Translations under genes and position numbers: made by a program
NCBI GenBank assembly: GCA_037355855.1
Contig: CM074758.1
Coordinates: 8,653,001-8,717,000, forward strand
Length of the DNA: 64,000 nt
Source of the DNA: Pseudo-nitzschia pungens
Taxonomy: Eukaryota > Bacillariophyta > Bacillariophyceae > Bacillariales > Bacillariaceae
Direction: 5' to 3'
Shown: positions 1 to 11,008 of the stretch, one piece after another
Layout of the letters: every line of letters begins with the position of its first letter
Position numbering within the stretch: position 1 is the first letter of the stretch
The notes under the pieces: generated by a model
Database searches by the model: none
Told to the model about the DNA's origin: nothing
Seen by the model: the letters and a program-made list of their open reading frames with translations, nothing else

Positions 1-1306
1 CATCATGGTGATGTAGGAAATCTTGGAGGCGGCCTCCGAGATGATTTTCTTCTTGTAGTTTCCGTTCTCGTCGACGGTGGCAAAGCGCATGGCCATGTTG
101 CGCCGGGGGATCATCACGTTGCGAAACTCGGCGAACCCGTTGTCCATGTTGTTGTATCCGATCTTGGGTCCGATGTCGCCGGTTTTGACTCCCGGGAGGA
201 GTGTGTGGTCCTCCATGGATCGGAGGGGCACCAAAAAGTTGTGGATCCCGTGGCGTTTTCCCTTGCCATCGATCAGCTGGGCAATCACCATGGCGTGCTG
301 CAACGAAAGAAAAGAAACGAAACGAACGAAACGGTGAGAGGAGGAACACAAAAAGGAACGCCACGGCCAAGCACAGCAAGGGAATCCCGTGATTGTTTTG
401 CGGTCGCTGTTGCCATCTAAAATACCATGCAGCACCATTCCACAATGCTTCGTTGTCTCGTGTTCGACTCACATTGGCGGTTTTCCCCAGCGTTCCCGGC
501 CAAAATTTGCGGCTGGTGAGGGTGGGGACTATTGATGATCCAGGATCCTCCTTTTTGTCCTCCCTTGGATTCGGGAAGAAAGGTGGCGGTGGTTTCCAGC
601 GCGCGAATGTTGGACCCGTGCCCCAGCTCGGTTTGGGCGTAGCAGCCGATCATTTTCCAGTCTCGACAGAGTGGCAGCCAGCGGGATTGTTGCTCCTCGT
701 CGCAGAGGACTGACGATGTTGGGCACAAACATGACCCAGTGCAGCGCTGAACGAGACAAGTTGTGCGACACGATGGTATTGTTTCGGAACCAAACTAATG
801 TCGAACGCCGTTGGTGAGAAAGAAACAACCACAAAATCAAGTGCATATCGCGTCGCATTTTATTCTACATCATACCAGCCCGAATTGATATTGTGTTTGC
901 TGTTCTTGCATAAACTTTCACCGCCTCCACGACACAAAATCAGCTCTCTTTAGTGTGTGTTCCTTTCTCTCGCAAACTTACCCAGCGGAATATCGTCGGC
1001 CACCGCTTCCAGAATCGTCTGAAAGTCCTTGCTCTCTGTGATGCGCCCGTGGCATTCGTCCCCGATTCCCAGCTTGCGGCAGATCTCGATCAGCCTCACG
1101 CCCTTGGCCATGCCCCGCTTGTGCTTCTCGGTCCGGTGGAGGTAGTGGTTGTTCTCGTTCGAAAAGATCCCCGTCGGATCGGTCGCAATAACTTTCTCCA
1201 GGTAGCGGCGGCGCTCCGTCTTGGACCGGCCCCCGTCCAGGACGTGCGTGATTTTTTCCACGTCAAAGGTGGCGTTGGAGCGTTCGCGCTTCAGGTCCGG
1301 ATTCAT
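1..1306 (-). CDS. ACOX: Peroxisomal acyl-CoA oxidase, 5' part (continues off the left edge)
   Basis: First step of peroxisomal beta-oxidation: FAD-dependent oxidation of acyl-CoA to 2-enoyl-CoA, giving H2O2. Three exons are visible: 982-1306, starting MNPDLKRERSNATF as in animal ACOX1; 473-746, with HWVMFVP, CDEEQQ, then CYAQTELGHGSN and ALETTATF, the FAD/substrate core; and 1-297, with GIHNFLVPLRSMEDH, GDIGPKIGYNNMDNG and IPRRNMAMR. Introns 747-981 (GTAAGT donor, phase 1) and 298-472 (GTGAGT donor) are canonical. The oddity is exon 2, which needs two +1 frame changes to keep the family sequence. One lies near 711-726 between MFVP and CDEEQQ, the other near 520-526 in a CCCC run between IINSP and PTLTSRKFWPG. 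Each disappears if one homopolymer base is dropped. The family is certain; whether the breaks are sequencing errors, mutations or recoding is open. The C-terminal half lies outside the window. Confidence 0.93.
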
Positions 1307-2361
1307 TGCGTGCGTGTCGTCGTTGGGTTTGCGAACCGTAGTTGATTGCTTGCTTGTTTGCTTAGTTGATTGCTTGTCTCTTGCTGGATCGTTTCGTTCC
1401 GTGGGGGTAATCTCGCTGATACTGTGCTCGATCGATCAATCAATCTATCCTCTAGTTACACAACTATGATCTCCGATACAAGATAACTGTGTGAAGCGAG
1501 AAATGAGAAATTCACTCAACAGCTTTTTTTCTGCGACGAAACCTCCTCCCCTTCGACAAGACACCTCCTCGTGTCTCTTGTGTGCTACGTTTTCTTCCAT
1601 CGGGTATGACATCATACGTACCGATGACATCCAAGGATCGTACCGTGCACAGTTCAAGCGCGTACAGCGTACAGACATCGCACAATTGTTCATTGTTTTC
1701 TCCCTCGTGTATCGTATGGGCAAACATCATCAACAAGTTACTTGTAGTGATATACTAGTATGAAATAATAATGATGGTACTGCTACTAGTTGGCTTTGAT
1801 AGTATTGTGTCTCCAGCAGGGCTGGTGCAACTTTCAAAAGAACCGCTGCCATTAGTAGTACTATTCCCAGCACTGTACTATTAGTACCGTGTACTTCTTA
1901 TTTTGTATTATCCAAGGAGTCAATCAATTGCTGATGTATCTATGCAAATTCATAGCAGGATCTATTGTGGTAACATCCTCATTTATTATTTGAGACTTTC
2001 AGAAGAAGTAATTACTATGGATGAGTGAATTACATGATGCCAGCAATGGTGGTTGCGCATGATGTTAGGAAGCTGAAATCGAGATCTAGCATCATGATTC
2101 AACGACCGGAGTAGTGCACGGGATCGGGCCTTGCACAATGGTGCTGCAGTATGTGTTGCTTGGATTCGATTCCGAAAACCATGCGTGTCTCCCCGCATCT
2201 TTTCCAGTGCAATTCTGTCCCGCTAGCTACTACCGCTGCTGCCATTTCCAACTCCCATCACCGTAGAGATTCAGCGCGGTGCAGTTGTTCCCCTCGGTCT
2301 CTCTTTCTCTCACTCTCTCTCTCTCTCGTCAGAGAACAGCGTAGCTTCCAAACGGCGTGGA
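1307..2361. other. Intergenic, acyl-CoA oxidase 5' side to RING/PHD 3' side
   Basis: No convincing coding sequence on either strand. The part from about 1740 to 1910 is rich in TACTAGTA / TTAGTAGTACTA strings like those at 16.5, 39.7 and 56.6 kb. The part next to 1307 should hold the acyl-CoA oxidase promoter, but no core element is recognisable. Confidence 0.6.
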
Positions 2362-5306
2362 TTAGTCCTCGTCTTCGTCGCTTTCGATCACCCGTTTGCG
2401 TTTCGAAGAGCGGTGTTCCTCCCGGGATCCACCTGCGTGCTTCCGTGACTCGCCCCGGTCCTCGCCCGATGAGTTGAACTCGAACTCGAACTCGATTTCG
2501 CTGTCGCTGTCGCTCTCTTTGCCTTTGTCACCATTGCTACTGGGTTTGGACCCGGACTCCTTATTGTTATCGTTATCGTTATCGTTATTGCCCTTGGCCT
2601 TGTCCTTGTCCTTCTTCTTGTCGCTGTTTCGATCCTCGTTCCCCACCGGGAATTCGTGGCCTCGCTTCCCAACGGGTTGGTAGCCGAGCTCCGTCGCACA
2701 CGTCGAGCATATCCAGTCGCCGTCGGGAATCCTCTCCAATCCAATGCATTGCAAGTGAAATCCGTGTCGGCATCCCCCGTCGTGATCGCCGCCGTCACAG
2801 ATCAAGAGCTCTCCTCCGGTCCCGCACAGACAGCATTCCTCGTGGCTCGCATCGTCGTCGTCGTCGTCGTCGTTGTCCAATACCACAAATCCATCGTCTT
2901 CGTAGTCACCCGTCCCGGTTTCCCGCACGCCAAATACCAGCTCGTTATCTCTGGATCCCGTCGTCGTCGTCGTCGTCGTCGTCATCGTCATCGTCATCGT
3001 CGCTGTTCTCGTTTTCAATCACCGTCCTCTTCTTCGTCGGAGTGCTCTCGGCCTCCGACAGTCTTCGCGGAACCACCCTTCGTCTTGGGCAGTTTCCGGA
3101 TTCCGTCGGCGGTAAATTCGAGCAGAAGGCGGAGTCCCGTCTCGAGGTGGCAGAACAATACCTTGCAGGTGTCGCCGCTGCTATCGCCGTTGCCGTCGCC
3201 GTCGCCTTCGCCGTTTCCGTTTCCTCCCAGCGACACGAAGCATTCCAGGGTTCCGTCCTCTCGCAAGAGCCGGCGCCCGAGCGGGACCGACCCGCCGCCG
3301 GAGGTCACCCTCGAGAGATCGACCAGGGAGGAAAACCGCGGTTCGTGCGAGATGAAGGCTTCCGAATCGTCCGCGTCGTCGGGGCGGACCGTCACCGGGA
3401 TTCCCTCCTCGGCTTCGTCTTCCTCGAGGTGCAGCAGGCACAGCGACAGCCGCACGGTGGGTCCCCCCCTTTCGTCGTCGCCGCCGACGTTCCGGATCCT
3501 CCCGTACACGGCCAGGGCCAGCCGCATGCGCCGATCCTCGGAATCCGTCACCACGGAGCGCCGGATGGAAATCCCGCTGCCGGCGTACGCCGCGTCGAAT
3601 CGGCTTCGTTTGTCGCCGGCGCCGAGCAGATCCGTTCGGGGACACGCCTCGAGCGGCTCCACGACCTCGTAGCCGCCGGAGTGCTGGCCGCCGTTTTCTC
3701 CCGCAACGGCCCTGGCGCGGAGCTCCGATCGGGCTCGGAGTTCCTCGGCGAAGAGCGCTTTCGTGCACGCTCGGAGGCACGTGTTGACACGCAGGGAGGG
3801 CACTCCCCCGAACGGAGCCCGGCACGCGGGGCACGTTCGCCGGGCGTCCGATGCGGTGTTCGACGCCGGGGAGGACGAGGACGAGGTCGACGACGACGCC
3901 CACCACGAGAGGCAGTCCTTGCAAAAGCTGTGCCCGCAGGCCAGCGACAGGGGGTCCAGCAAGACCTCGTGGCAGATCGGGCACACCAGATCGTTTCGCA
4001 ATTTTTCCAGTGTTTCGGACGGGACAACACTCGGTTCCTCATAGTTGCCGTTTTTCAGGGACTCGAGCTTGGCATTGATCTGGTCCTCGAGGGTTCCCTC
4101 GAGACTGGTTTCGAGTTTTCGTCCCAGGATGGAATATTTCAAAGCGTTCAGGCTCACGGAAGCATCGTTGCGATTTTTCTTGCCTTTTTTTGTTTTCTTG
4201 GGTTTCTTCCCATTCGATGCCGGTTTCCCGTCTGTTTCGTGGTCGCTGTCGTTTTCGTCCTCGTAAAGGTCGCTGTCGTCGTCGTTGTACAGCGTCAATC
4301 TAGGGACACGCTTTTTTGTTCTGCCGTGGGTCGCGTCGTGGGTTGCCGAGTCGCCGGTGAAAGCATTGGCGGCTGCAGACAGAGGTGAGCTGGCATTTTT
4401 GTTGGAGTTCGTCGAATCATTGATTCCCTGTCCTTGTTCTTCGTCGCCATTCTCGACTGCGTCATTGTCATTTCTTTTATCATTGGTTGTGGTTGTGATG
4501 TGTAAGGGGATGTTTGATTCTTTTGCGTCCTTGTTTTTTGTCTGGGATTCGTCCGAAGATGAGCTCGACGACGAGCTTGATGACGAGCTCGACGACGAGC
4601 TCGATGACGATGACGATGATTCACTCGAAGAAGAGGAAGATGACGATTCGCTGCTCGACGATGATTCAATCGGAGACGAAGAGGACGGGGAGGAAGAAGA
4701 AGATGACGATGATTCACCGAAAGATGACAATGAAGGGAACGACGGTGTTGTTGTTGTTGATGATGATGATGATGATGATGATGAGGAGGAGGAAGATGAC
4801 AATGAAGGGATTGACGGCCTTGATGATGATGAAGAGGAGGAAGAAGATGATGATGATGATTCACTCGCAGAGGAGGAGGAAGACGATGATTTACTCGAAG
4901 ACGAAGACGAAGACGATGAAGAGGAAGACGAGTCACTGCCTGCCGACGACTTCAAAATCGAGCGCGCTTTCGACGACGCCGAGGCAACGTCACCGGATTC
5001 CGAAGACGTCCGGGTTGTCGTCTTGGATGGGGTCTTTGTCTCGGTCGATTCCGGAAGAATTTTCACTTTCGGTTTCACTTTCGGTTTCGACTTCGCTTTT
5101 GCTTTCGACTTCGATGCATCCCTCTCTTGATCGTTGGTTCGGAGTCGTTTGCGTGCTTTGGTCGCTTCTTCGTTTGCGGCCGGGGTCGTCTGAGCAACGG
5201 CCGCTGCGGCGTTGCTCCGTTTCTTTCCGCTGCGGTGGTGTTTGTTGCTTTTGTCACGCTCCGAACCCTTCGCCACATTCCGCGTCTTTTTTTTCTTCTT
5301 TGGCAT
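2362..5306 (-). CDS. Ser-rich RING finger plus PHD finger protein (probable chromatin-linked ubiquitin ligase), frame-interrupted
   Basis: The ATG at 5306 opens a 763-codon frame to 3015. It has a Lys/Arg-rich N terminus (MPKKKKKTRNV, likely nuclear), a long poly-Ser stretch (about residues 118-255), acidic patches, and a C3HC4 RING at about 440-495 (CPICHEVLLDP, CGHSFCKDC, then CPACRAPF). Directly after it a second frame (3018-2362) encodes a C4HC3 PHD finger (ECCLCG, ICDGG, CRHGFHLQC, WICSTC) and an acidic/Lys tail. The second frame has no ATG at its upstream end and opens immediately after a stop. The middle frame reads ESTPTKKRTVIENENSDDD across the junction. Two +1 steps, at GGG runs near 3075 and 2954, would give one RING-PHD protein. 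The RING suggests E3 ligase activity and the PHD suggests histone-tail binding; both are family inferences. The alternatives are two adjacent genes or an unrecognised intron. Confidence 0.75.
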
Positions 5307-6140
5307 GGTCGGATGATGCCCTTCTCTCCGGCAGGCCGTTTGCGATCTCGGAATTCGAAGCAGGAAAACGACAGAACGAATTCCTGTTGCCGACAGTATT
5401 ACTGTATTTACACTTTATTGGAAGCTGTTGGTATTTTTGTGCTGTGGTTGGGATTTGGGATTCCTTTGGAGATGGAAGAGATGACAAACAACGCATCAAC
5501 AATGTCAACAAGCTTCATGAAGATCGAAAATTGACAGCTGTCCGCGCCAAAGAAAACGCGTAACTTACCTGGTACCGTAAACCTTACCGTACATACGAAT
5601 ACGTAATTTGCACTGGTACAACAAGTGAGGAGGAGAGGAGCTTTGTTTTGCGTGGTGACGAGTGAGTCACGAGCAGGTGTCTTTGCCACTCGTGGATAGA
5701 TCCTTAGGCGGGACTGGAGCCGGCTGGCGCAGCTCCGCGGAGAAACGCTGAACAAGCTCATTTTTTTTTTCATTTTCGAAAAAACCGAATGAATCTGATC
5801 GCAGGTCACGCCTTACCGGTGGTAACCTTACATCATGGGACTACATCATGTACCCGCAATAGCACGATCTCCCAGGACTGATCACTGATCCCGCATTCGA
5901 CGACTCGCTCACTCACTCGATCATTGTTTCGATGATGATGATGAAAATGATGATCGGGAGTGAGATCCATATGAAAAAAATCCGTCGACGTACCGTACTA
6001 GTATTGTGAACAGGAACGACAATATAGCAAGGCCGAACAATCAGCCGACATTCGAACACTCGGGACCAGAAACAAACTTCCCTGACCATCGATCCACTCC
6101 ATTGTCGCTCCGCGAAACGAAAATAGAGTGGTAGAACCGA
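5307..6140. other. Intergenic between divergent genes at 5306 and 6141
   Basis: Probable shared promoter region for the RING/PHD gene (-) and the coiled-coil gene (+). It holds copies of the recurrent TAACCTTAC motif, at about 5580-5590 and 5819-5829, with GGTACC and TACGTA nearby. No other coding sequence is supported. Confidence 0.6.
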
Positions 6141-7376
6141 ATGAATTCCACGGACGCCAATCCTTACCGCCGTCCTTGGTGGCGTGACGGAGGAGAAGAC
6201 AAGGACGGCACTCTCCCCGCGGAATCCTCGGACGATCCGTCTCGTGACGATACAAACGATGCCGTGGATTTGTTCTCGGAAATCCTCCGATCCCTGGCCG
6301 CCGACGCCGCTGCCATTCGACAGATCACCGATATTGCCGAGCTGGCGGGGGTGTTAGCCCCGAGCGGCGGTGCCGATCGCTTCGAACCAGAATACAATGA
6401 CAACGAGCAGATCCAGAAGCTCGTGGAACTGGATCGCAGGATCTCCGGGATGGAAAAGAAGATGGTGGTTCTGCGCCGGATCATCAACGAGGAGGACTCG
6501 GCCCTGACCAATTTCGAGACGACCCTGAGGGAGGAAGCCGAAGAACAGGCCGCGCTGATCGAAAGATTGATGGCCGCACTGGAACTGAAACAACGAATCG
6601 AAGAAGATAAAGAACAGCAACAGCAACATCAACATCCACGAGCAGGTCGGCACGAAGCGACCGGCTTTCACTACGAAGCGGGAGACACCGAGAGTCGTTA
6701 TGGGGAATCCCTTCACCACCACACCGATGGCAATAGCAGGGAGTGGTTCCACCGTGACAGAATCGATCACAATATCAATTCTACGCGGCTTTCGCCCCCG
6801 CGTCGGATTGCCAACCGCCGTCGAGTCCTGCAGCCTCGAATGGGTGGGTTGGAGCAGCCCTCGTCGTCCCCGCATCCACTTAGCCTCAACCGCGGAACGC
6901 GCAGCGACACGCTCCCGGACGACTCGTCGTCGTCAAGCGAGGATCGACCAACCTTTGTACCGGTCACGGAGGAAGAGCTCCGGAGTCAACTGCGCTTGGG
7001 GTCGCACCTCAGCCGGTACGGCATCAACGAAGCTCTGGAGGAAATCCAGCAGATGGTGTGGAAAAAGATGGCCTTGGAAAAGCACCATTCCCTTGCCGGC
7101 GCCGGAGACAACACCGGGGGAGTGGGCAGCCTCCAGCGCCGATTCGAATACCTTCGACAGCGGCACCAGCGGGAGCGGAATCCCGGAGCCGCACTCGCGA
7201 CCCGCTCCCACGAGGGACACCATTGGGTCTCCGAGCAGGAACTCCGGGAAAACTGCGCGTTTTTCCGGTACGGGGAATCCACGGCGCGCTCCACGCTCCA
7301 GCTTCTTTGTTCCCTCAAGCGCCTCAAACAGGTGCCGGGCAAGCACACCGAGGTCACCTATCTGTGCCTGTTTTGA
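6141..7376 (+). CDS. Coiled-coil protein of unknown function with possible TGA readthrough to 7496
   Basis: A single open frame of 411 codons, starting MNSTDANPYRRPWW. Residues about 90-165 form a heptad-rich coiled coil (VELDRRISGMEKKMVVLRR onward, then Gln-rich). The middle is Ser/Arg-rich and disordered. The last 120 residues look folded and conserved (EEELRSQLRLGSHLSRYGINEAL; HHWVSEQELRENCAFFRYGE). I do not recognise a family. The frame ends TYLCLF-TGA. Reading past this TGA gives 39 more in-frame codons to a TGA at 7494-7496, including QFCFVCGEDC. If the TGA were read, the tail would hold C-x-x-[TGA] followed 22 residues later by C-x-x-C, the spacing of a zinc ribbon. Selenocysteine, readthrough or a TGC-to-TGA change are all possible; no convincing SECIS was found by eye downstream. 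The gene itself is well supported, its true C terminus is not. Confidence 0.7.
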   Translation: MNSTDANPYRRPWWRDGGEDKDGTLPAESSDDPSRDDTNDAVDLFSEILRSLAADAAAIRQITDIAELAGVLAPSGGADRFEPEYNDNEQIQKLVELDRRISGMEKKMVVLRRIINEEDSALTNFETTLREEAEEQAALIERLMAALELKQRIEEDKEQQQQHQHPRAGRHEATGFHYEAGDTESRYGESLHHHTDGNSREWFHRDRIDHNINSTRLSPPRRIANRRRVLQPRMGGLEQPSSSPHPLSLNRGTRSDTLPDDSSSSSEDRPTFVPVTEEELRSQLRLGSHLSRYGINEALEEIQQMVWKKMALEKHHSLAGAGDNTGGVGSLQRRFEYLRQRHQRERNPGAALATRSHEGHHWVSEQELRENCAFFRYGESTARSTLQLLCSLKRLKQVPGKHTEVTYLCLF

Positions 7377-8194
7377 GAACAGCGCACGGCGGGCATCGAA
7401 CAAAAGCGACCATGGGCGGACAGCCAACAGTTCTGTTTCGTGTGCGGGGAGGATTGCGCAAGCGAGTTGATCGTTGGCAATGGCAAAAGTCCGTGATGCT
7501 CCGATCTTTGCTTCCTGTCACGCCGCAGAGGTTGGAATTCTGTTCGTGCCATCGCGTATGAAGATCCTCAACAACATATCATTCCGATCTGGTGTCCATG
7601 GTGGAATAGAGAACACAGTAGTGAATGATGACTGGCTGCAAAGGTATTGAACTGCTGTAGCGCACGATGCTGATCATCCACCATTTGTTCACATCAGAAT
7701 AGAAAGTCGTTCCGGTGACCATCCGTACCCACGAGTCATTCCCAAGAAACAAACCCTGTGTTGTACAGGATATAACACGAAAGTGAAAAGATAGCACCTG
7801 ATCTCGCGCGTTGGTCCGACGGGGATCCACCCGATGGTGTTTCGTCCAACCATGATGGCAGATACTTCCCGGTACTTCGATACTTCGACTATGATGATTG
7901 GTTTTCGCTCGAAATACGGACCGATGTGACCAGTCAAGAAAAGGGTGCGATTGGAAACGTTGCGGGGTTCTTCCGGAGTACGTGTACGTGTAATGAAATG
8001 GATGGTTGTTGCTATGAATATTGCTCGAAGTATACGCAAGTGCTCTATTCTATTAGTATTAATGTATAATATCTCTACCGTAATGAACGCCGAACAAATA
8101 ATAATAGATCTGATTCGTGCCGAGTCCCGGCGAAATGTCGTGCTCGACCGACTGGGATGCGGGCCATGGCGTTGTGGTGGTCCGACCGCACGAG

Positions 8195-8420
8195 CCGTAG
8201 CACCCGGTCGACTTGGCAAACTTCGAATCGATCCGTGGTGGGACCGTAGCACCCGGTCGACTCGGTAGAGGAGTTCGAACCACGATGGGAGGGGGTGATG
8301 CTTGCGGCTGCGCGGTACCTTCCGGTCGATGGTAACGATCGATGGCAAAGTTCGAACCGTGGTGCGGGATGCACTAGATGCAACTTCCGGTCGATGGCGG
8401 AGATCGAATGCCGGGTGGAG
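8195..8420. repeat. Imperfect short repeats (CCGGTCGA-based)
   Basis: The string CCGTAGCACCCGGTCGACT occurs at 8195-8213 and again at 8244-8262. CTTCCGGTCGATGG occurs twice further on (about 8319 and 8383), each followed by a GATCGA string. GTTCGAACC-type strings are interspersed. Function is unknown. Confidence 0.6.
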
Positions 8421-8825
8421 TGCATCGTCTGGTGGACCGACTCGGTAGAGTTTGTACAGTGGTGACCTGTCGAGACGCTGTCGGGTGAGATAGAGCGGCA
8501 CCGTGTCGCAGCCCTTCCTTGCCTGTTTCTACAGAGGTATACCCCGTCCGTCCGTCCTCCCCGGTTCCGTCCCGCGCCAATCGATCTGCAACGACCGTCA
8601 CAAAGGAGAAAAAGACGGCGACACGCGCGTGAGAACAAAACAAAACAAAACGAAACAAAACCCGAAGCGCAGCAGGCATTTGTGGCAACACCATCCAAAT
8701 CAACGCAATGCAACGCAACACAACTCGACGCCGACCGATCCAAAAATCGAATTCGAATCGAAATCGAATCGATTGGGGGCGGAACGACAGACGGACGGCT
8801 ACGTTCTCAAAGATTAGCGTCCACG

Positions 8826-8850
8826 GTGAGGGGATAGTTAGTCCCCTCAC
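8826..8850. other. Perfect 9-bp hairpin, 7-nt loop
   Basis: GTGAGGGGA, a 7-nt loop TAGTTAG, then TCCCCTCAC. The stem is perfect and GC-rich. It lies in otherwise featureless DNA between the genes at 6141 and 9408, so it is not an obvious part of either mRNA. It may be a structured non-coding RNA or chance. Confidence 0.6.
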
Positions 8851-9351
8851 GTCAAGAAAAATACGCAAAGTTGTCGTCACGGCCGCCCGTTCGCTCGCCC
8901 TCGCATCGATCGATCGATCGTTCCTTCCTTGGTTGACGCCACCCTACTCGATCCGACAGAACGCGACTCGATACGACTCGACCCGGAGACTGACATGGAC
9001 AGAAAGCCAGACAGAAAGACTGACATGCCGACCGACAGAAACGGATATCCACAATCATCAGAACCACAGAGATGTTAACCCCACCGAGTGTGCATCGACA
9101 CCCATCGGAAGTATATAGAAAAGTTAATAGTTTGTCTTCCTCCCCTGATTGTTTCCTTCCGTTTCTGTTCTGTTCTGTCTCGCAAAGTTTTGCCCCTGCA
9201 ATGCTCCCGCAATCGCACAGTGTCGTCGTCTCGTCTCGTCTCGTCTCGACGCTTGTTTGTTGCCAAAACAAAAAAACAATGCTCGCACAACCCGAAACGA
9301 TTCAAACCTACCTGTGTCGGCGTTTGTGGATCGGACGGAAGGGTGATCCGT

Positions 9352-9412
9352 TCATTTCATTTCATCCGTTCGTTTCATTCATTTCATTTCATTCATTTCA
9401 TTTCATTTCACC
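9352..9412. repeat. TTCAT-rich microsatellite
   Basis: Tandem TTTCA/TTCAT pentamers with a few interruptions, ending at the 3' end of the RRP41 reading frame. It may lie in the 3' UTR of that gene. Confidence 0.7.
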
Positions 9413-10276
9413 CGCCGAGTTCCATCGCCGTCGAATGCTCCTCCTCCGTCGTCCCGTCCGCTCGCGCAAAGGAATGGACGACCGTCCCCCTCCCGCTCCG
9501 CAGACCCACCAGGGCGGACGCCCGCTCCCGGAGCGCCGCCTGCAGGACGTCAAAGACGGCCCGGCACCCGGCGGTTCGCCGCCTCCAGCACCCGGTCGAG
9601 GGTGGCAAAATCCGGGAGCCTCGCCTCGCACTGGCTCAGGACGAGGGTCCCCCGCTGGGGAAGCATCGCGCAGGGCATGCACACGGCGCTTCCGTGCTGC
9701 GACGACGACGAGGATTCCTCCTGTCGGTTGAGGTCGACCAGCGTCGTGTCGGTGGTCCCCCCGGAATACCCGGCAGAGCAGGCGCTCAGAATGTCCTTGA
9801 CGGGGATCCCCCCGTCGATGAGGGCGGCCGAGGCCGCGTTGATGGCCGCGCAGAGGCGGCCCCCGTCGTCGGCCAGAACCACCACGCCCACCTCGAGCCG
9901 GGACTTGGGGTAGAGCTGCAGGAGCACCGTCGCCTCGAGGGCCTTCTTGAGCAGGTGGGCCAGCTCGACCAACCGGCGGTCCGTGTTGGGGTTGGAAATC
10001 TTGCGGTCTCCCCCCGAGGGCGCAAAGGGGGCGACCTTGACGGTGACGTCCACCAGCGCGCGGTCCGGGAGCTCGTCGGACCGGCGGAGGCAGGAGAGGG
10101 GTCCCTGGACCGAGGCCAGGACGACCGTCAGTCCCCATCTCCACCAGGGCGCTCCCGCGGACGCCCGTCAGGGGGCCGAGCTGGACCCGCATGCGGCGGA
10201 TTTCTTCGGGCTTGCGGCCGTCGTTCCGGAGGTTGGACAGGGCCAGGAGGTCCGTGCGGCGGATCGAGGAGCCCAT
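9408..10276 (-). CDS. RRP41: Exosome complex core subunit RRP41 (RNase PH fold), two frame breaks
   Basis: A subunit of the six-member RNase PH ring of the RNA exosome, which processes and degrades RNA in nucleus and cytoplasm. The start is MGSSIRRTDLLAL at 10276. The N-terminal DGRKPEEIRRMRVQLG is followed by SALVEMG, VLASVQGPLSCLRR, PFAPSGGDRK, LKKALEATVLLQLYPKS, LADDGGRLCAAINAAS, DGGIPVKDILSACSAGY and RVLEAANRR, matching RRP41/EXOSC4 in order. A +1 frame change is needed at about 10131-10136 (GGGG run, EMG to LTVVLAS) and another at about 9569-9573 (GGG run, LEAANRR to CRAVFDVLQ). With both, the product is about 288 residues, somewhat longer than the human protein, with a C-terminal extension ending MELGG. 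It is divergent from the RsmH gene. Family assignment is firm; the breaks are unexplained. Confidence 0.9.
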
Positions 10277-11008
10277 GGTGAATCTCTCTGTTTGTGTTTG
10301 TGTAGGTGTGGGTGTGGGTATGTTTCTTTGTCTGTGTCTGTGCACGGGATTCGGGTGTTGGATTAGGCTGCCATGATCGACGGTGAAGACCACAACATGT
10401 ACAAACAATGTCTCGATGTGAGGATTGTGAGCAGTGCTCGAAGGAGATGGTTTTCGATGCTTTGGGATGTTATGGTGATTCCAGGTAAACTTACCTTACT
10501 TTGTTTTGGATTGATCCAGCGTACAAACAAGTACGAGTAATTACGTACGAGTAAGGTTACGACGAGTTTCTTCCAATGGCCGAAACGATGGTGGGTGGGT
10601 GGATGGATGGATTTTGTTGAAAATTGTGGGGGTGAGATTGACTCCAAGTCGAATGGCGCAAACCCGTGTGAAAATCAATGGCCACAAGGGAGACAGAAGA
10701 AGTTTCCCATTGTTCGGAACCAACAATATCTGGCCGTCGCACGTCTCACGTTCATGATTGAAAGTTGAAAGAGCAAACAAAGGAATGAATGAATGAATCA
10801 ATCAATCAATCGTCAGTCATCAATCATCTCATCAAAAGAATAAATCATATCAACAACAACATCATCCGTCCTCCACCATCCCATCACCCACCGACCAATA
10901 AACACACATCCTCCCGTCCCTCACCGAATACGGTACAGTACGTGTACCAAATTCAATACTAACGCAAGAACGAACGTTCGAGAACCCCCCCAGGCCACAC
11001 TCTCTTCA
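10277..11008. other. Divergent intergenic region, RRP41 / RsmH
   Basis: Both genes start at its edges, so it should carry both promoters. It contains the GTAAGGTTAC motif at about 10551-10560, another TTACCTTAC string at about 10492, and a microsatellite of AATGAATG followed by AATCAATC at about 10786-10812. No TATA box is obvious. Confidence 0.6.

Larger units (their letters stand above)
7497..9407. other. Long intergenic region with imperfect repeats and a strong hairpin
   Basis: Nothing coding is supported on either strand; the open frames here lack family resemblance and overlap one another. The region contains an imperfect repeat patch at 8195-8420, a perfect 9-bp hairpin at 8826-8850, and a TTCAT-rich microsatellite at about 9352-9412 just past the RRP41 stop. 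Confidence 0.5.

Noticed and set aside
4285..5130. 281-codon Asp/Glu-rich frame on the + strand
   Set aside because: It is the exact complement of the poly-Ser part of the RING/PHD gene; TCN/TCG serine codons read backward as GAN/CGA give acidic runs.
7575..7690. Possible SECIS-like fold downstream of the in-frame TGA (around ATGATGACTGGC and CTGATCATCC)
   Set aside because: The core dinucleotides can be found, but the helix between them does not pair well by hand; not enough to call an element.
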